DNA of 64,000 nucleotides from Sva-07 sp942492715 (GTDB lineage Bacteria; Actinomycetota; Acidimicrobiia; Acidimicrobiales; Ilumatobacteraceae): contig CALOFW010000012.1 in the NCBI GenBank assembly GCA_942492715.1, positions 372,001 to 436,000 on the forward strand, read 5' to 3'. The position numbers and the translations under genes were made by a program. How positions within the stretch are numbered: the stretch's first letter is position 1; every line of letters starts with the position of its first letter. Shown here in pieces: positions 1 to 7,462 of this stretch. A model generated the notes under the pieces. The model had not been told where the DNA came from and did not search any database. It was given only the letters and a program-made list of their open reading frames with translations.

Positions 1-1336
1 AGCCGTTGACGTCGATGATCACGTCGGTCGCCGCGCTCGCGAACAGGCAGATGTCGCCTCGGTCGAGGGGGATGATCGCCTGGTTCGGGACCGAGTCGCC
101 CGCTTCGAAGTTGAGGGTGGACACCGACGGGTTCGCCTCGGCGCAGTTGGAGGCGCTGAGGTAGCCCGTCGCACTCGAACGGTCGACCGTGAAGTTCGCG
201 CTCACCGCCGACGTGTCGGCGGGAAGACCTCCCTGCCCGGCGATGCGGACACGCACCTGCTGGTTGGCGGCGAGGCGTCCGAGGCCCAGCTGGCTGCGTG
301 AATCGGCGAGCCGGAACGGTGTCACCGGCTCGAAGGGAGTCTGCACGTCGAGCGCTGTGGTACTCCCCAGAGGTCGTGGTGCTCCTGTCGGTGCCGACAG
401 TGCGCCTCCGTTCAGCGGGGCGGCCGGGTCGACCGTGAACGACCAGTTGGCACCCTGGCCGTTGTCGGTCAGCGTGGCGACCTCGTACGAGCCGGGGGCG
501 AGCGGTGCGGCGGGGATCACGACGACGGCGTTGTCACCTCCGAGGATCGAACTCGCCACGCCGGAGGTGTTGGACCTGGTCAGTACACATGTCGGGATCG
601 GCCCGTTGGGTCCATCGAGGGTGGCGACGGCGCCGTTGTGTGGCGACGGCAGAAGCGCGATCAGCGGCAGACCGACACTCTGGCCACTCCAGCCGCAGAA
701 GGTTCGGGGGTCGGGCGACTCGGCGACGAAGCGGGTGAGGCTGGTGGTGGCACCGTCGCCGGGGAAGAAGACGGGCGCCGTGGGCTTCGGCGCGGCACCG
801 TCGATGCCGCGCACGACGTCGAGGGTGGCAGCCGAACGCCATTTGGTGTTGGTGGGGTTGGGTGGGCTCGCGCACATCCCGAAGCCGGCCTGACGCAATG
901 ACGGCCGCAGGATGCCGATGGCGTGAAACGGCCCGGACATCCACAGCTCGACGTGCGAACGGGCAGCCGCCGCGGCGTTGCTCGAGACGGCGACGTTCCC
1001 GCTGTTGCCGGCGGTGTCCCCGTCTGCGCTGTAGCCCGCCGACCCCGGTTGCTCGTCGTGAGCGATGCCGTTCAGCAGCATCCAGCACGAATGATTGCGG
1101 CTCCCACCCGACCAGGCGGCGTTCTCGACGACCGGCGCGAGTCCCGATGCCGCCCGATAGGCGTTGACGACACCGAGCCAGTCGTTCTCCGACGGGGCTG
1201 CCTCCACGGTGGTCTCGCTGGTAGCGGTGACGACAACGGTGCCGGCGGCCATCACCGCGAGGGCGGCGGCCGCAACGGCGAGGCGGCGGCGCGCGACACG
1301 GGCGATCGAGAAGTCGGATGGCGGGGTCGCTGGCAC
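1..1336 (-). CDS. Secreted CAP-domain protein with C-terminal beta-repeat domain (partial)
   Basis: The reading frame starts at a GTG with AAGGA about six bases upstream and runs off the left edge, giving about 445 codons without the C-terminus. Residues 16-45 form a basic-then-hydrophobic export signal ending near VEA-AP. A CAP (SCP/PR-1-like) domain follows at about 48-170, with NAYRAASGLAPV, NHSCW and SGPFHAIGI, which supply CAP-type His residues. From about residue 325 a beta-rich unit starts with FRLADSR and ends with DVIIDVNG. That unit resembles the repeats that actinobacterial exported proteins carry in tandem; this is from family memory. Substrate and role are unknown. It is divergent from the CPBP gene at 1480. 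Confidence 0.75.
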   Translation of the reverse strand, partial: MPATPPSDFSIARVARRRLAVAAAALAVMAAGTVVVTATSETTVEAAPSENDWLGVVNAYRAASGLAPVVENAAWSGGSRNHSCWMLLNGIAHDEQPGSAGYSADGDTAGNSGNVAVSSNAAAAARSHVELWMSGPFHAIGILRPSLRQAGFGMCASPPNPTNTKWRSAATLDVVRGIDGAAPKPTAPVFFPGDGATTSLTRFVAESPDPRTFCGWSGQSVGLPLIALLPSPHNGAVATLDGPNGPIPTCVLTRSNTSGVASSILGGDNAVVVIPAAPLAPGSYEVATLTDNGQGANWSFTVDPAAPLNGGALSAPTGAPRPLGSTTALDVQTPFEPVTPFRLADSRSQLGLGRLAANQQVRVRIAGQGGLPADTSAVSANFTVDRSSATGYLSASNCAEANPSVSTLNFEAGDSVPNQAIIPLDRGDICLFASAATDVIIDVNG

Positions 1337-1455
1337 GGCGGTCCTTCGAACTGGGAGGAGTGGTGGGGGCTGGCGCGACGACGATCGACACCGGGACACA
1401 GCTGCATCGGAATCGGGGGGTACGTTCTTGAGCGTTGTGGCGAACCCTGACCTGT

Positions 1456-1474
1456 CCTTGACGGATCCTTGACG
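1456..1474. repeat. Two direct repeats of CCTTGACG, 11 bp apart
   Basis: CCTTGACG occurs at 1456-1463 and 1467-1474, one helical turn apart, inside an imperfect 11-bp repeat. It lies in the gap between the divergent CAP and CPBP genes and ends six bases before the CPBP start. Tandem sites spaced by 11 bp are typical of OmpR/PhoB-family regulators. Binding is only inferred. Confidence 0.35.
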
Positions 1475-1479
1475 AGATC

Positions 1480-2514
1480 GTGAGCCGCCCGCTGCCGCCC
1501 CCCGTACCCGGCACCGCCGTGTCGATCCCGCCGTTCGACCGCACCACCACGGACGTCGAGTCGACGCTTCCCGTCGTCGCGGCAATCGGGGCGATCGCGG
1601 TGTTGACCACGTCGCTCGTCGCCTCGAAGTACCTGCTCGATGCAGTGGTCGATCTGGGTTGGCCCGTCGCCGTGTACGTGCTGCTGCTCGCCACCGTCGG
1701 CTACGGGCCGTCGGTGTGGTGGTGCTGGTACGCGAGCCACCGCTGGGCCACGGGTCGGCTCGGCCCGGACATCGGGCTGTCGGCGCGGTGGGCCGATCTC
1801 GGCTGGGGGCCCGTCGTCTGGTTCGGAGCGCTGGGCGCGCAGCTCGCCGCCGCATCGATCGTCATCGCGCTGGGACTTCCGATCGCCAGCAACACCGATG
1901 CGATCAGCGACGTCGACGTCGATCGGACCTATGTGGTGTCGATCGTGATCACGGCGGTGATCGCCGCGCCGCTGGTCGAAGAGATGGTGTTCCGGGGTGT
2001 CGTGATGCGCGGCCTGCGCAGCCGACTGCACGTCGTGGCCGTGGTGGTCCTGCAGGGGGTCCTCTTCGGTGCGGCTCACGTCGATCCGGTGCGCGGGGCC
2101 GGCAACCTCGGGCTGGTCCTCGTGCTCTCCAGCGTCGGGATCGCCTTCGGTGTGGCCACCGCGCTGCTGCGACGGTTGGGGCCCGCCATCGTGGCCCATG
2201 CGCTGTTCAACGGTGTCGTGCTGCTGGTGGTGCTGACCGGCGTCGCCGACCGGTTCCAGAACGGCGCGGCCGTCCGGTCGGATGGCTCAGACGTCGAGAG
2301 CGTCGAACAGGTCGGCGTTGTCGATGAGGCGGATGTCACCGAACCGAACTGCGAGCGCGAGGCGGTAGTTGCCGGGGCGACGACGCTCGGGATCGAACAA
2401 CTGCACCTCGGTGAGGCGGCCGGCGTCGAACACCGTGACGTAGTCGAGCGCGGCGGCCGGTTCGGCGATGATCTGCTGTCGAGCCGCAGCGAGCACGTCG
2501 TCGACGGACGCTGA
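1480..2514 (+). CDS. CPBP family intramembrane metalloprotease
   Basis: Polytopic membrane protein of 344 residues with a GTG start. The CPBP (Abi/CAAX protease) signature is present: LVEEMVFRG near residues 166-173 supplies the glutamate pair and arginine, FGAAHVD near 196-202 the first histidine, and HALFNG near 240 the second. Family members cleave in the membrane; targets include prenylated proteins or peptides in some bacteria, and none can be assigned here. The family core ends near residue 265. The frame then continues as a hydrophilic tail of about 75 residues lying antisense to the 3' end of panC, a 228-base convergent overlap. The tail may be real or may reflect a lost stop codon. 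No clear ribosome site is seen. Confidence 0.8.
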   Translation: MSRPLPPPVPGTAVSIPPFDRTTTDVESTLPVVAAIGAIAVLTTSLVASKYLLDAVVDLGWPVAVYVLLLATVGYGPSVWWCWYASHRWATGRLGPDIGLSARWADLGWGPVVWFGALGAQLAAASIVIALGLPIASNTDAISDVDVDRTYVVSIVITAVIAAPLVEEMVFRGVVMRGLRSRLHVVAVVVLQGVLFGAAHVDPVRGAGNLGLVLVLSSVGIAFGVATALLRRLGPAIVAHALFNGVVLLVVLTGVADRFQNGAAVRSDGSDVESVEQVGVVDEADVTEPNCEREAVVAGATTLGIEQLHLGEAAGVEHRDVVERGGRFGDDLLSSRSEHVVDGR

Positions 2515-3186
2515 GCGCTCGGCGGCGCGGTCGAGCGCAGCGCGCACGGCCTGGGGGATGCAGCGGGCAGCCTGGCGCTCGGCTTCCGTCAGCCGGAGAT
2601 TCCGGCTCGACATCGCCAGGCCGTCGGGCCCCCGCACGGTGCGATGGCCGACGATGTCGACCCCGAGGTCGAGGTCGACCACCAGCCGACGGATGACGGC
2701 GAGCTGCTGGAAGTCCTTCTCGCCGAACACCGCCACGTCGGGCCGGACTGCGGCGAAGAGCTTGGTGACCACGGTGACCACGCCGTCGAAGTGCCCGGGG
2801 CGACTGCTGCCTTCCATCGCGTCGGCGAGCGGACCGGCGACGACCCGCGTCTGGAAGCCCTCGGGGTACATGGCGGCCGCCGTCGGTGCGTACACGGTGT
2901 CGACGCCGGCGGCGGCGCAGGCGTCGAGATCGTCGTCGATCGGGCGTGGATACCGATCGAAGTCCGCAGGCTCGCCGAACTGCAGCGGGTTGACGAAGAT
3001 CGACACCACGACCAGATCGGCGCATTCTCGCGCTGTGTTCACGAGTGACAGATGCCCCTCGTGGAGTGCACCCATCGTGGGGACCAGCGCGATGCGTCGC
3101 CCCGCTCGGATCGCGTCGGTCGACCACTCATGCATCTCGTCCGGGTGGGTGAGGACGAGCGGGGCCGGCACGTCGGGCGTGGTCAC
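2287..3186 (-). CDS. panC: Pantoate-beta-alanine ligase (pantothenate synthetase)
   Basis: PanC joins pantoate and beta-alanine with ATP to make pantothenate, the coenzyme A precursor; it is cytoplasmic. The 299-residue product has the class I nucleotide-binding pattern PTMGALHEGHLSLV (HxGH) near residue 35, FVNPLQF, and LAMSSRN as the KMSKS-like loop. Length is normal for the family. The GTG start overlaps the stop of the upstream P1-type peptidase gene by four bases (GTGA), so the two are probably translated together. panB and panD are not in the window. Its 3' end overlaps the convergent CPBP gene by 228 bases. Confidence 0.95.
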   Translation of the reverse strand: MTTPDVPAPLVLTHPDEMHEWSTDAIRAGRRIALVPTMGALHEGHLSLVNTARECADLVVVSIFVNPLQFGEPADFDRYPRPIDDDLDACAAAGVDTVYAPTAAAMYPEGFQTRVVAGPLADAMEGSSRPGHFDGVVTVVTKLFAAVRPDVAVFGEKDFQQLAVIRRLVVDLDLGVDIVGHRTVRGPDGLAMSSRNLRLTEAERQAARCIPQAVRAALDRAAERSASVDDVLAAARQQIIAEPAAALDYVTVFDAGRLTEVQLFDPERRRPGNYRLALAVRFGDIRLIDNADLFDALDV

Positions 3187-4319
3187 GAGTTCCCTCGACG
3201 TGTTCCCTGTGGCGCCTGCGCCGACGGGCAGAGTTCGAGGTACGCCGGTGCGTGTGCGGTGCTGGTTGCGCTGATGATCGCGTGCGTGCACGCCGACGCG
3301 AAGGTGTCGGCCGCTGCGGCGAGGAGGAGATTGAACGCTCGGGGTCGCGACGCGATCGAGCGCATGGCGGCTGGCCCGTCGCCGAGGTCGACGTCTCCGG
3401 TCGCGAGGCCGAACACGGTGTCGCCGTCGGTCATCGAGTGAGCCGGGCGAATGGCTCGGGCGAGGCCGTCGTGGGCGACGCCGCACAACTTGCCGACCTC
3501 GGACTTCGACAAGTGGGCCGAGGTCGCGACGACGCCGATCGTGGTGTTGAGGCTCACCTGCGCCTGGCCGTCGAGGGCGGCTCGGAGCGCGGAGCGGTCG
3601 GTGGTCGAGGGCCGTCGAAGCCCGGTGCCGTGGGGCTCCCATGGGAGGCCGGTGGCACGATCGACGGGTGAGCCGTTTGCGTTCACGACGGCCAGCGCGC
3701 CGACGGTGACCTCGGCGTCGCTGTGCCCGACACCGATCATCGCACCGGGGATCGTCACGAGCGTGCTGGAGGTCCCCACCCCGCCCTGGAGCCCACCTGC
3801 CTTCGCTCCCGCGCCGGCACCGACCGACCCCCAGCGGCGTTGGTCGACACGGGCGGAGCCGACCGCGCGGTGCCCGAACGTGGCGTCGGGCCGGTGGCCG
3901 AAGTGCCCGGCGCGGCCCAGGTCGAAGATCACCGCGGTCGGAACCACCGGGACGACGCCGATCGGCTCGAGTGGGTCACCGATGGGGAACCCCAGACGGC
4001 GCTCCTCGAGCCAGGCGACGACCCCGTCGGCCGCTGCCAGCCCGAACGCGCTTCCACCGGTGAGACAGATCGCGTGGATGCGCTCGATGAGGTTCTCGGG
4101 ATGGAGTGCATCGGTCTCGCGGGTGCCGGGGCCCCCACCGCGAACGCTGACGCCGGGGGTTGCTCCCTGCGGTGCGAAGATCACGGTGGTGCCGGTCTGC
4201 CAGCCGCGGCCCGTGCGCTGGTGATGGCCGACCTCGACGCCGGCGACGTCGGTGATCGAACCGAACGGCGGCCGTACTGCGGACGCGGTGGGCGACGGGG
4301 CAACGGGGCGGCTGGTCAC
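3183..4319 (-). CDS. P1 family (DmpA/S58-type) peptidase
   Basis: The 378-residue protein matches the P1 family of self-processing N-terminal-nucleophile aminopeptidases and esterases (DmpA-like). Supporting segments are ITDVAGVEVGHH near the N-terminus, ICLTGGSAFGLAAADGV, the glycine-rich GAGAGAKAGGLQGGVGTSS around the expected cleavage site, and the C-terminal FGLATGDV. The Thr or Ser in GVGTSS would be the nucleophile after cleavage. The GTG at 4319 is chosen because TACAGT (4329-4334) sits nine bases upstream, the leaderless pattern seen across the window; GTG at 4349 is the alternative. It precedes panC with a GTGA overlap. Substrate unknown. Confidence 0.82.
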   Translation of the reverse strand: MTSRPVAPSPTASAVRPPFGSITDVAGVEVGHHQRTGRGWQTGTTVIFAPQGATPGVSVRGGGPGTRETDALHPENLIERIHAICLTGGSAFGLAAADGVVAWLEERRLGFPIGDPLEPIGVVPVVPTAVIFDLGRAGHFGHRPDATFGHRAVGSARVDQRRWGSVGAGAGAKAGGLQGGVGTSSTLVTIPGAMIGVGHSDAEVTVGALAVVNANGSPVDRATGLPWEPHGTGLRRPSTTDRSALRAALDGQAQVSLNTTIGVVATSAHLSKSEVGKLCGVAHDGLARAIRPAHSMTDGDTVFGLATGDVDLGDGPAAMRSIASRPRAFNLLLAAAADTFASACTHAIISATSTAHAPAYLELCPSAQAPQGTRRGNS

Positions 4320-4328
4320 TGGGCTCTC

Positions 4329-4334
4329 ACTGTA
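4329..4334 (-). promoter_or_regulatory. Putative -10 box for P1 peptidase-panC
   Basis: TACAGT read on the minus strand, nine bases before the GTG at 4319. This suggests a leaderless transcript and helps decide the start. Confidence 0.45.
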
Positions 4335-4354
4335 GGGACCGACGGTCACCGCAC

Positions 4355-4360
4355 TAGCGT
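4355..4360 (+). promoter_or_regulatory. Putative -10 box for acyltransferase gene
   Basis: TAGCGT, eight bases before the GTG at 4369. With the opposite box at 4329-4334 it forms a tight divergent promoter pair. Confidence 0.45.
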
Positions 4361-4368
4361 TCCCCCGC

Positions 4369-5013
4369 GTGTTCGAGCGCCCGCCTCTTCCCGACACCGT
4401 GGTGCAGCGCCTGCGTACCGGCGTGAAGCGGGCCAGCGGTGAGCTGGTGATCAGGGCATGGGAAGCGGCCGTCGAGCTCGGCGCAATCGGCCCGGACACC
4501 CGCCGGGGCCGACGGTTCGGCGCGTTCGGGCCCGGCAGCGTGATCTGCTTCCCGCCGAACGCGATCTTCAACGAGCGCTACATCCACATCGGCACCGGGA
4601 CGCTGTTCGGCCCTCAGATCACACTGTCGGCGGGCATGGTGCCCGACCAGGAGATGGTCTCCGACACGGTCATCTCGGTCGGCGACCGCTGTCTCATCGG
4701 CAAGGGAAGCGGCATCGTCGGGCACCTGGAGATCACGATCGGCGACGACGTCTGGACCGGCCACCACGTGTACATCACCGATCAGAATCATGGCTACCTC
4801 GATCTCCAGCTGCCCATCTCGAAGCAGGTGATGCCCGAACGGCCGGTGTCGATCGGTGACGGATCCTGGCTCGGCCATGGCACGGTCGTCCTGCCCGGCG
4901 CGGCCATCGGGCGACACGTGGTGGTCGGGGCGAACAGCGTGGTCACCGGGCACCTGCCGGACAACTGCGTTGCCGTCGGCGTGCCGGCGAGGGTGATCAA
5001 GACGCTCGCGTGA
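4369..5013 (+). CDS. Acyltransferase with left-handed beta-helix (hexapeptide repeat)
   Basis: The 214-residue protein has an N-terminal helical part of about 60 residues, then hexapeptide repeats from about 70 to 208 (for example ISVGDRCLIGKGSG and ITIGDDVWTGHHV). DQNHGY near residue 139 carries the likely catalytic histidine of the maltose/galactoside O-acetyltransferase group, which usually uses acetyl-CoA. The end, GVPARVIK, is typical of these trimeric enzymes. The acceptor cannot be read from sequence; cell-surface sugars are one guess. Its stop codon abuts the stop of the convergent gene at 5014, the two forming TGATCA, so there is no room for a separate terminator. Confidence 0.82.
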   Translation: MFERPPLPDTVVQRLRTGVKRASGELVIRAWEAAVELGAIGPDTRRGRRFGAFGPGSVICFPPNAIFNERYIHIGTGTLFGPQITLSAGMVPDQEMVSDTVISVGDRCLIGKGSGIVGHLEITIGDDVWTGHHVYITDQNHGYLDLQLPISKQVMPERPVSIGDGSWLGHGTVVLPGAAIGRHVVVGANSVVTGHLPDNCVAVGVPARVIKTLA

Positions 5014-5592
5014 TCAGACGATCGAGCCCCGAGGTGGCCCGCAGCTGGGCATCTCGTTGTCGCCGGCGAACGTCTCGATCCGCTCGGTGATCGGCACTCC
5101 CTGCACGGCGGTCTCGGTGAACGGGCCGTCTTCGCCGCTCGCCAGTTGCTCTGCGTAGCGATAGCGGTCGGCGAGCAGGGTGCGGTAGTCGTCCTCCCAG
5201 GCCGGCACGATCGCCTGGCCCTTCTCGTCGGAGGGGGTGACCGCGACGACCTCGTCGAGCATGGCCGACAGGAGGTCGGTCGATTCGACCACGAGCGCCG
5301 CTCGCACCTGGAGGTCGGCGGAACTCTCGGCTTCGAGGGCGCGTATCTGCAGGTCGTAGCGGGCGCAGATCGTTTCGGCTCGGTCGGCCCACGCCCGGTC
5401 GTCGATCTTGTTGACGGCTTCCTTCGACGCGAAGAACAGCGCCCAGATCCAGAACACGGTCAGCCCGACGATCGCCGTGACCAGGAGCACCTTGCGGGTC
5501 CGGGATCGCCGCCAGGGCCCGGGTTCGGCCCCGGGGATGTGACTCGGGATCGTCGACTCCGACGGAGGCTGCGTCGTCGAGTCGGTCGTCAC
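5014..5592 (-). CDS. Hypothetical single-pass membrane protein
   Basis: I do not recognise this 192-residue protein. A polar, proline-rich N-terminus of about 33 residues is followed by one strong membrane segment at about 34-55 and then a soluble, mostly helical part rich in Ala, Glu and Asp, probably outside the cell. Two cysteines occur (ICARY and PSCGP). The GTG start is supported by TATCGT (5601-5606) eight bases upstream. It is divergent from the ABC exporter operon by 43 bases, so joint control is possible. No function is proposed. Confidence 0.7.
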   Translation of the reverse strand: MTTDSTTQPPSESTIPSHIPGAEPGPWRRSRTRKVLLVTAIVGLTVFWIWALFFASKEAVNKIDDRAWADRAETICARYDLQIRALEAESSADLQVRAALVVESTDLLSAMLDEVVAVTPSDEKGQAIVPAWEDDYRTLLADRYRYAEQLASGEDGPFTETAVQGVPITERIETFAGDNEMPSCGPPRGSIV

Positions 5593-5600
5593 AATCCTTG

Positions 5601-5606
5601 ACGATA
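5601..5606 (-). promoter_or_regulatory. Putative -10 box for membrane protein gene
   Basis: TATCGT on the minus strand, eight bases before the GTG at 5592; leaderless arrangement. Confidence 0.42.
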
Positions 5607-5635
5607 TGGCGACTGGTCGCTGGTAGAAACGTCGT

Positions 5636-7462
5636 GTGAGCGAGCAGGTCGACGAATCGGGCGCGGGAGACGTCGACGGACGCATCGGTGCGACCGCGCG
5701 TGCTCGCCGCAACGCGCGCTTCATCTGGTCGATGGTGCGGTTGCAGCCGAAGCTGTTCGCGATCGCCGTGAGCGGCGCCGCGGTGTTCGCCCTGCTCACG
5801 GTGGCATCGAGCTTCGCGATCAGCTGGGTGATCGACAACGTCGTCGTGCCGCGGTTCGAAGACGGCGAGGTCGCCACCGCCACCGTGGTGGCGGGACTCG
5901 CACTCGTCCTCGGCATCGGGGTGGTTCGGGCGGTGGCGATCGTGGTCAGGCGCACGTTCGCTTCGATCACGCAGTGGCGAGTCGCGCAGATCTACAGCAA
6001 TGCGGTGGTCGATCGGTACATCCACCAGCCGATGAGCTGGCACAATCGCCGTGCGGACGGCGACCTCGTGGCGCGCGCCGGCGTCGACGCCGAAGCCACC
6101 GTCGGCGTGCTCGCTCCGATTCCCTTCGCCAGCGGCACCGTGATCATGGTGGTCGTCTCGACGCTGTGGATGCTGGTGATCGACTGGCCGCTCGGCGTGG
6201 TGGCGATGGTGGTCTTCCCGCTCCTGGTGGTCACCAACGTCGTGTACGAACGGTCGGTGTCGGCGCACTTCGCCCGCGCGCAGCACCAGCTCGGCGAGTT
6301 CTCCGCCGGTGTCCACGAGAGCTTCGAGGGCGTGCAGCTCGTCAAGTCCTACGGGGCGGAGGAGCGCGAGACCGAACGGTTGGCCGGTCTCGCCGACCAG
6401 GTGCGGGGATCTCGTGTGAAGGCGATCCGCCTCCGTACGTGGTTCGAGGCGTTGCTCGACGTGATCCCGTCGCTGACCAACATCCTGCTGGTGGTGATCG
6501 GCGCCGTGCGTGTGCGGTCCGGCGATGTCACCGTCGGCGAGGTGTCCGGCGTCATCTTCCTGTTCACCCTGCTCGTGTTCCCACTGCGTCTGATCGGCTT
6601 CACGCTGTCGGAGCTCCCTCGCTCGATCTCGGCGTGGAACCGGATCCAGGAGGTGCTGCAGGAACCGATCGAGCCGGACCCTGTGGATCGGATCGCAAGC
6701 GCACCGGCCGGCGTGGGCATCGCGTTCGACGGCGTGTCGTTCGCTCACGAGGGCGATGGCCCGCCCACCGTTCGCAACGTGTCGGTCGCACTGCCTGCCG
6801 GCAACGTCACCGCACTGGTCGGCCCGACCGGGTCGGGCAAGTCGACGCTCGCACAGCTCGCCATCGGGCTCGTGGGGCCGTCGACGGGCACCGTCGCACT
6901 GGCCGACGGCACACGGTGCATCGTGTTCCAGGAGGCGTTCCTGATGGGCGGAACCGTCCGCGACAACGTCCGCCTCGGCGAGGTGTTCTCCGACGACGAG
7001 GTGTGGGAAGCGCTCCGCCTGGCGGCCGCCACCGAGTTCGTCGAGCGGCTCCCGCTCGCGCTCGACACGGTCGTCGGCGAACGCGGTGTCAGCCTCAGCG
7101 GCGGCCAACGTCAGCGACTGGCGTTGGCACGTGCCCTCGTGCGTCGCCCGTCGCTGCTCGTGCTCGACGACACCACCTCGGCGCTCGATCCGTCGACGGA
7201 AGCGATCGTGCTCGACAACCTGCGCCACGATCTCGCCGACTCGTCGGTGCTGCTCGTCGCGTCGCGTCCCTCGACGATCGCACTGGCCGACGACGTCGTC
7301 TTCGTGGCCGACGGGCGCGTGGCGGCGCACGGCACCCACGACGAGCTGATGGCGTCGACCGCCCCGTACCGGGATCTGGTGGAGGCGTTCGAGGCGGACC
7401 GTTCCGAAGCGCCGGGTGCGGGGACTGCACCCGCCATCGCGACCGGGGCGGTGATGTCATGA
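5636..7462 (+). CDS. ABC exporter half-transporter, degenerate-site subunit
   Basis: This 608-residue type IV ABC exporter half has about six membrane helices (to residue 330) followed by a nucleotide-binding domain. Walker A is GPTGSGKS near 397 and the signature is a canonical LSGGQ near 485. Walker B reads LLVLDD, so the catalytic glutamate is Asp, and the H-loop reads VASRPST, with Ser for the usual His. The Walker A to Q-loop stretch is 12 residues shorter than in its partner. These are marks of the non-hydrolysing side of a heterodimer such as TM287/288 or LmrCD. The stop overlaps the partner's ATG by four bases. Substrate (drug, lipid or peptide) is unknown. Confidence 0.88.
   Translation: MSEQVDESGAGDVDGRIGATARARRNARFIWSMVRLQPKLFAIAVSGAAVFALLTVASSFAISWVIDNVVVPRFEDGEVATATVVAGLALVLGIGVVRAVAIVVRRTFASITQWRVAQIYSNAVVDRYIHQPMSWHNRRADGDLVARAGVDAEATVGVLAPIPFASGTVIMVVVSTLWMLVIDWPLGVVAMVVFPLLVVTNVVYERSVSAHFARAQHQLGEFSAGVHESFEGVQLVKSYGAEERETERLAGLADQVRGSRVKAIRLRTWFEALLDVIPSLTNILLVVIGAVRVRSGDVTVGEVSGVIFLFTLLVFPLRLIGFTLSELPRSISAWNRIQEVLQEPIEPDPVDRIASAPAGVGIAFDGVSFAHEGDGPPTVRNVSVALPAGNVTALVGPTGSGKSTLAQLAIGLVGPSTGTVALADGTRCIVFQEAFLMGGTVRDNVRLGEVFSDDEVWEALRLAAATEFVERLPLALDTVVGERGVSLSGGQRQRLALARALVRRPSLLVLDDTTSALDPSTEAIVLDNLRHDLADSSVLLVASRPSTIALADDVVFVADGRVAAHGTHDELMASTAPYRDLVEAFEADRSEAPGAGTAPAIATGAVMS

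Noticed and set aside
5011..5016. TGATCA at adjoining stop codons as a terminator or methylation signal
   Set aside because: Six bases formed only by two abutting stops; no stable hairpin around it.
4997..7339. Open frame of 780 codons antisense to the first ABC exporter gene
   Set aside because: It has the composition of a shadow frame, with no domain; the plus-strand gene has every ABC motif.
5974..7458. Upstream extension of the second ABC subunit into a 1102-residue fusion
   Set aside because: The extension reads a wrong frame of the first subunit; the ATG at 7459 in an ATGA overlap gives a standard 607-residue half-transporter.
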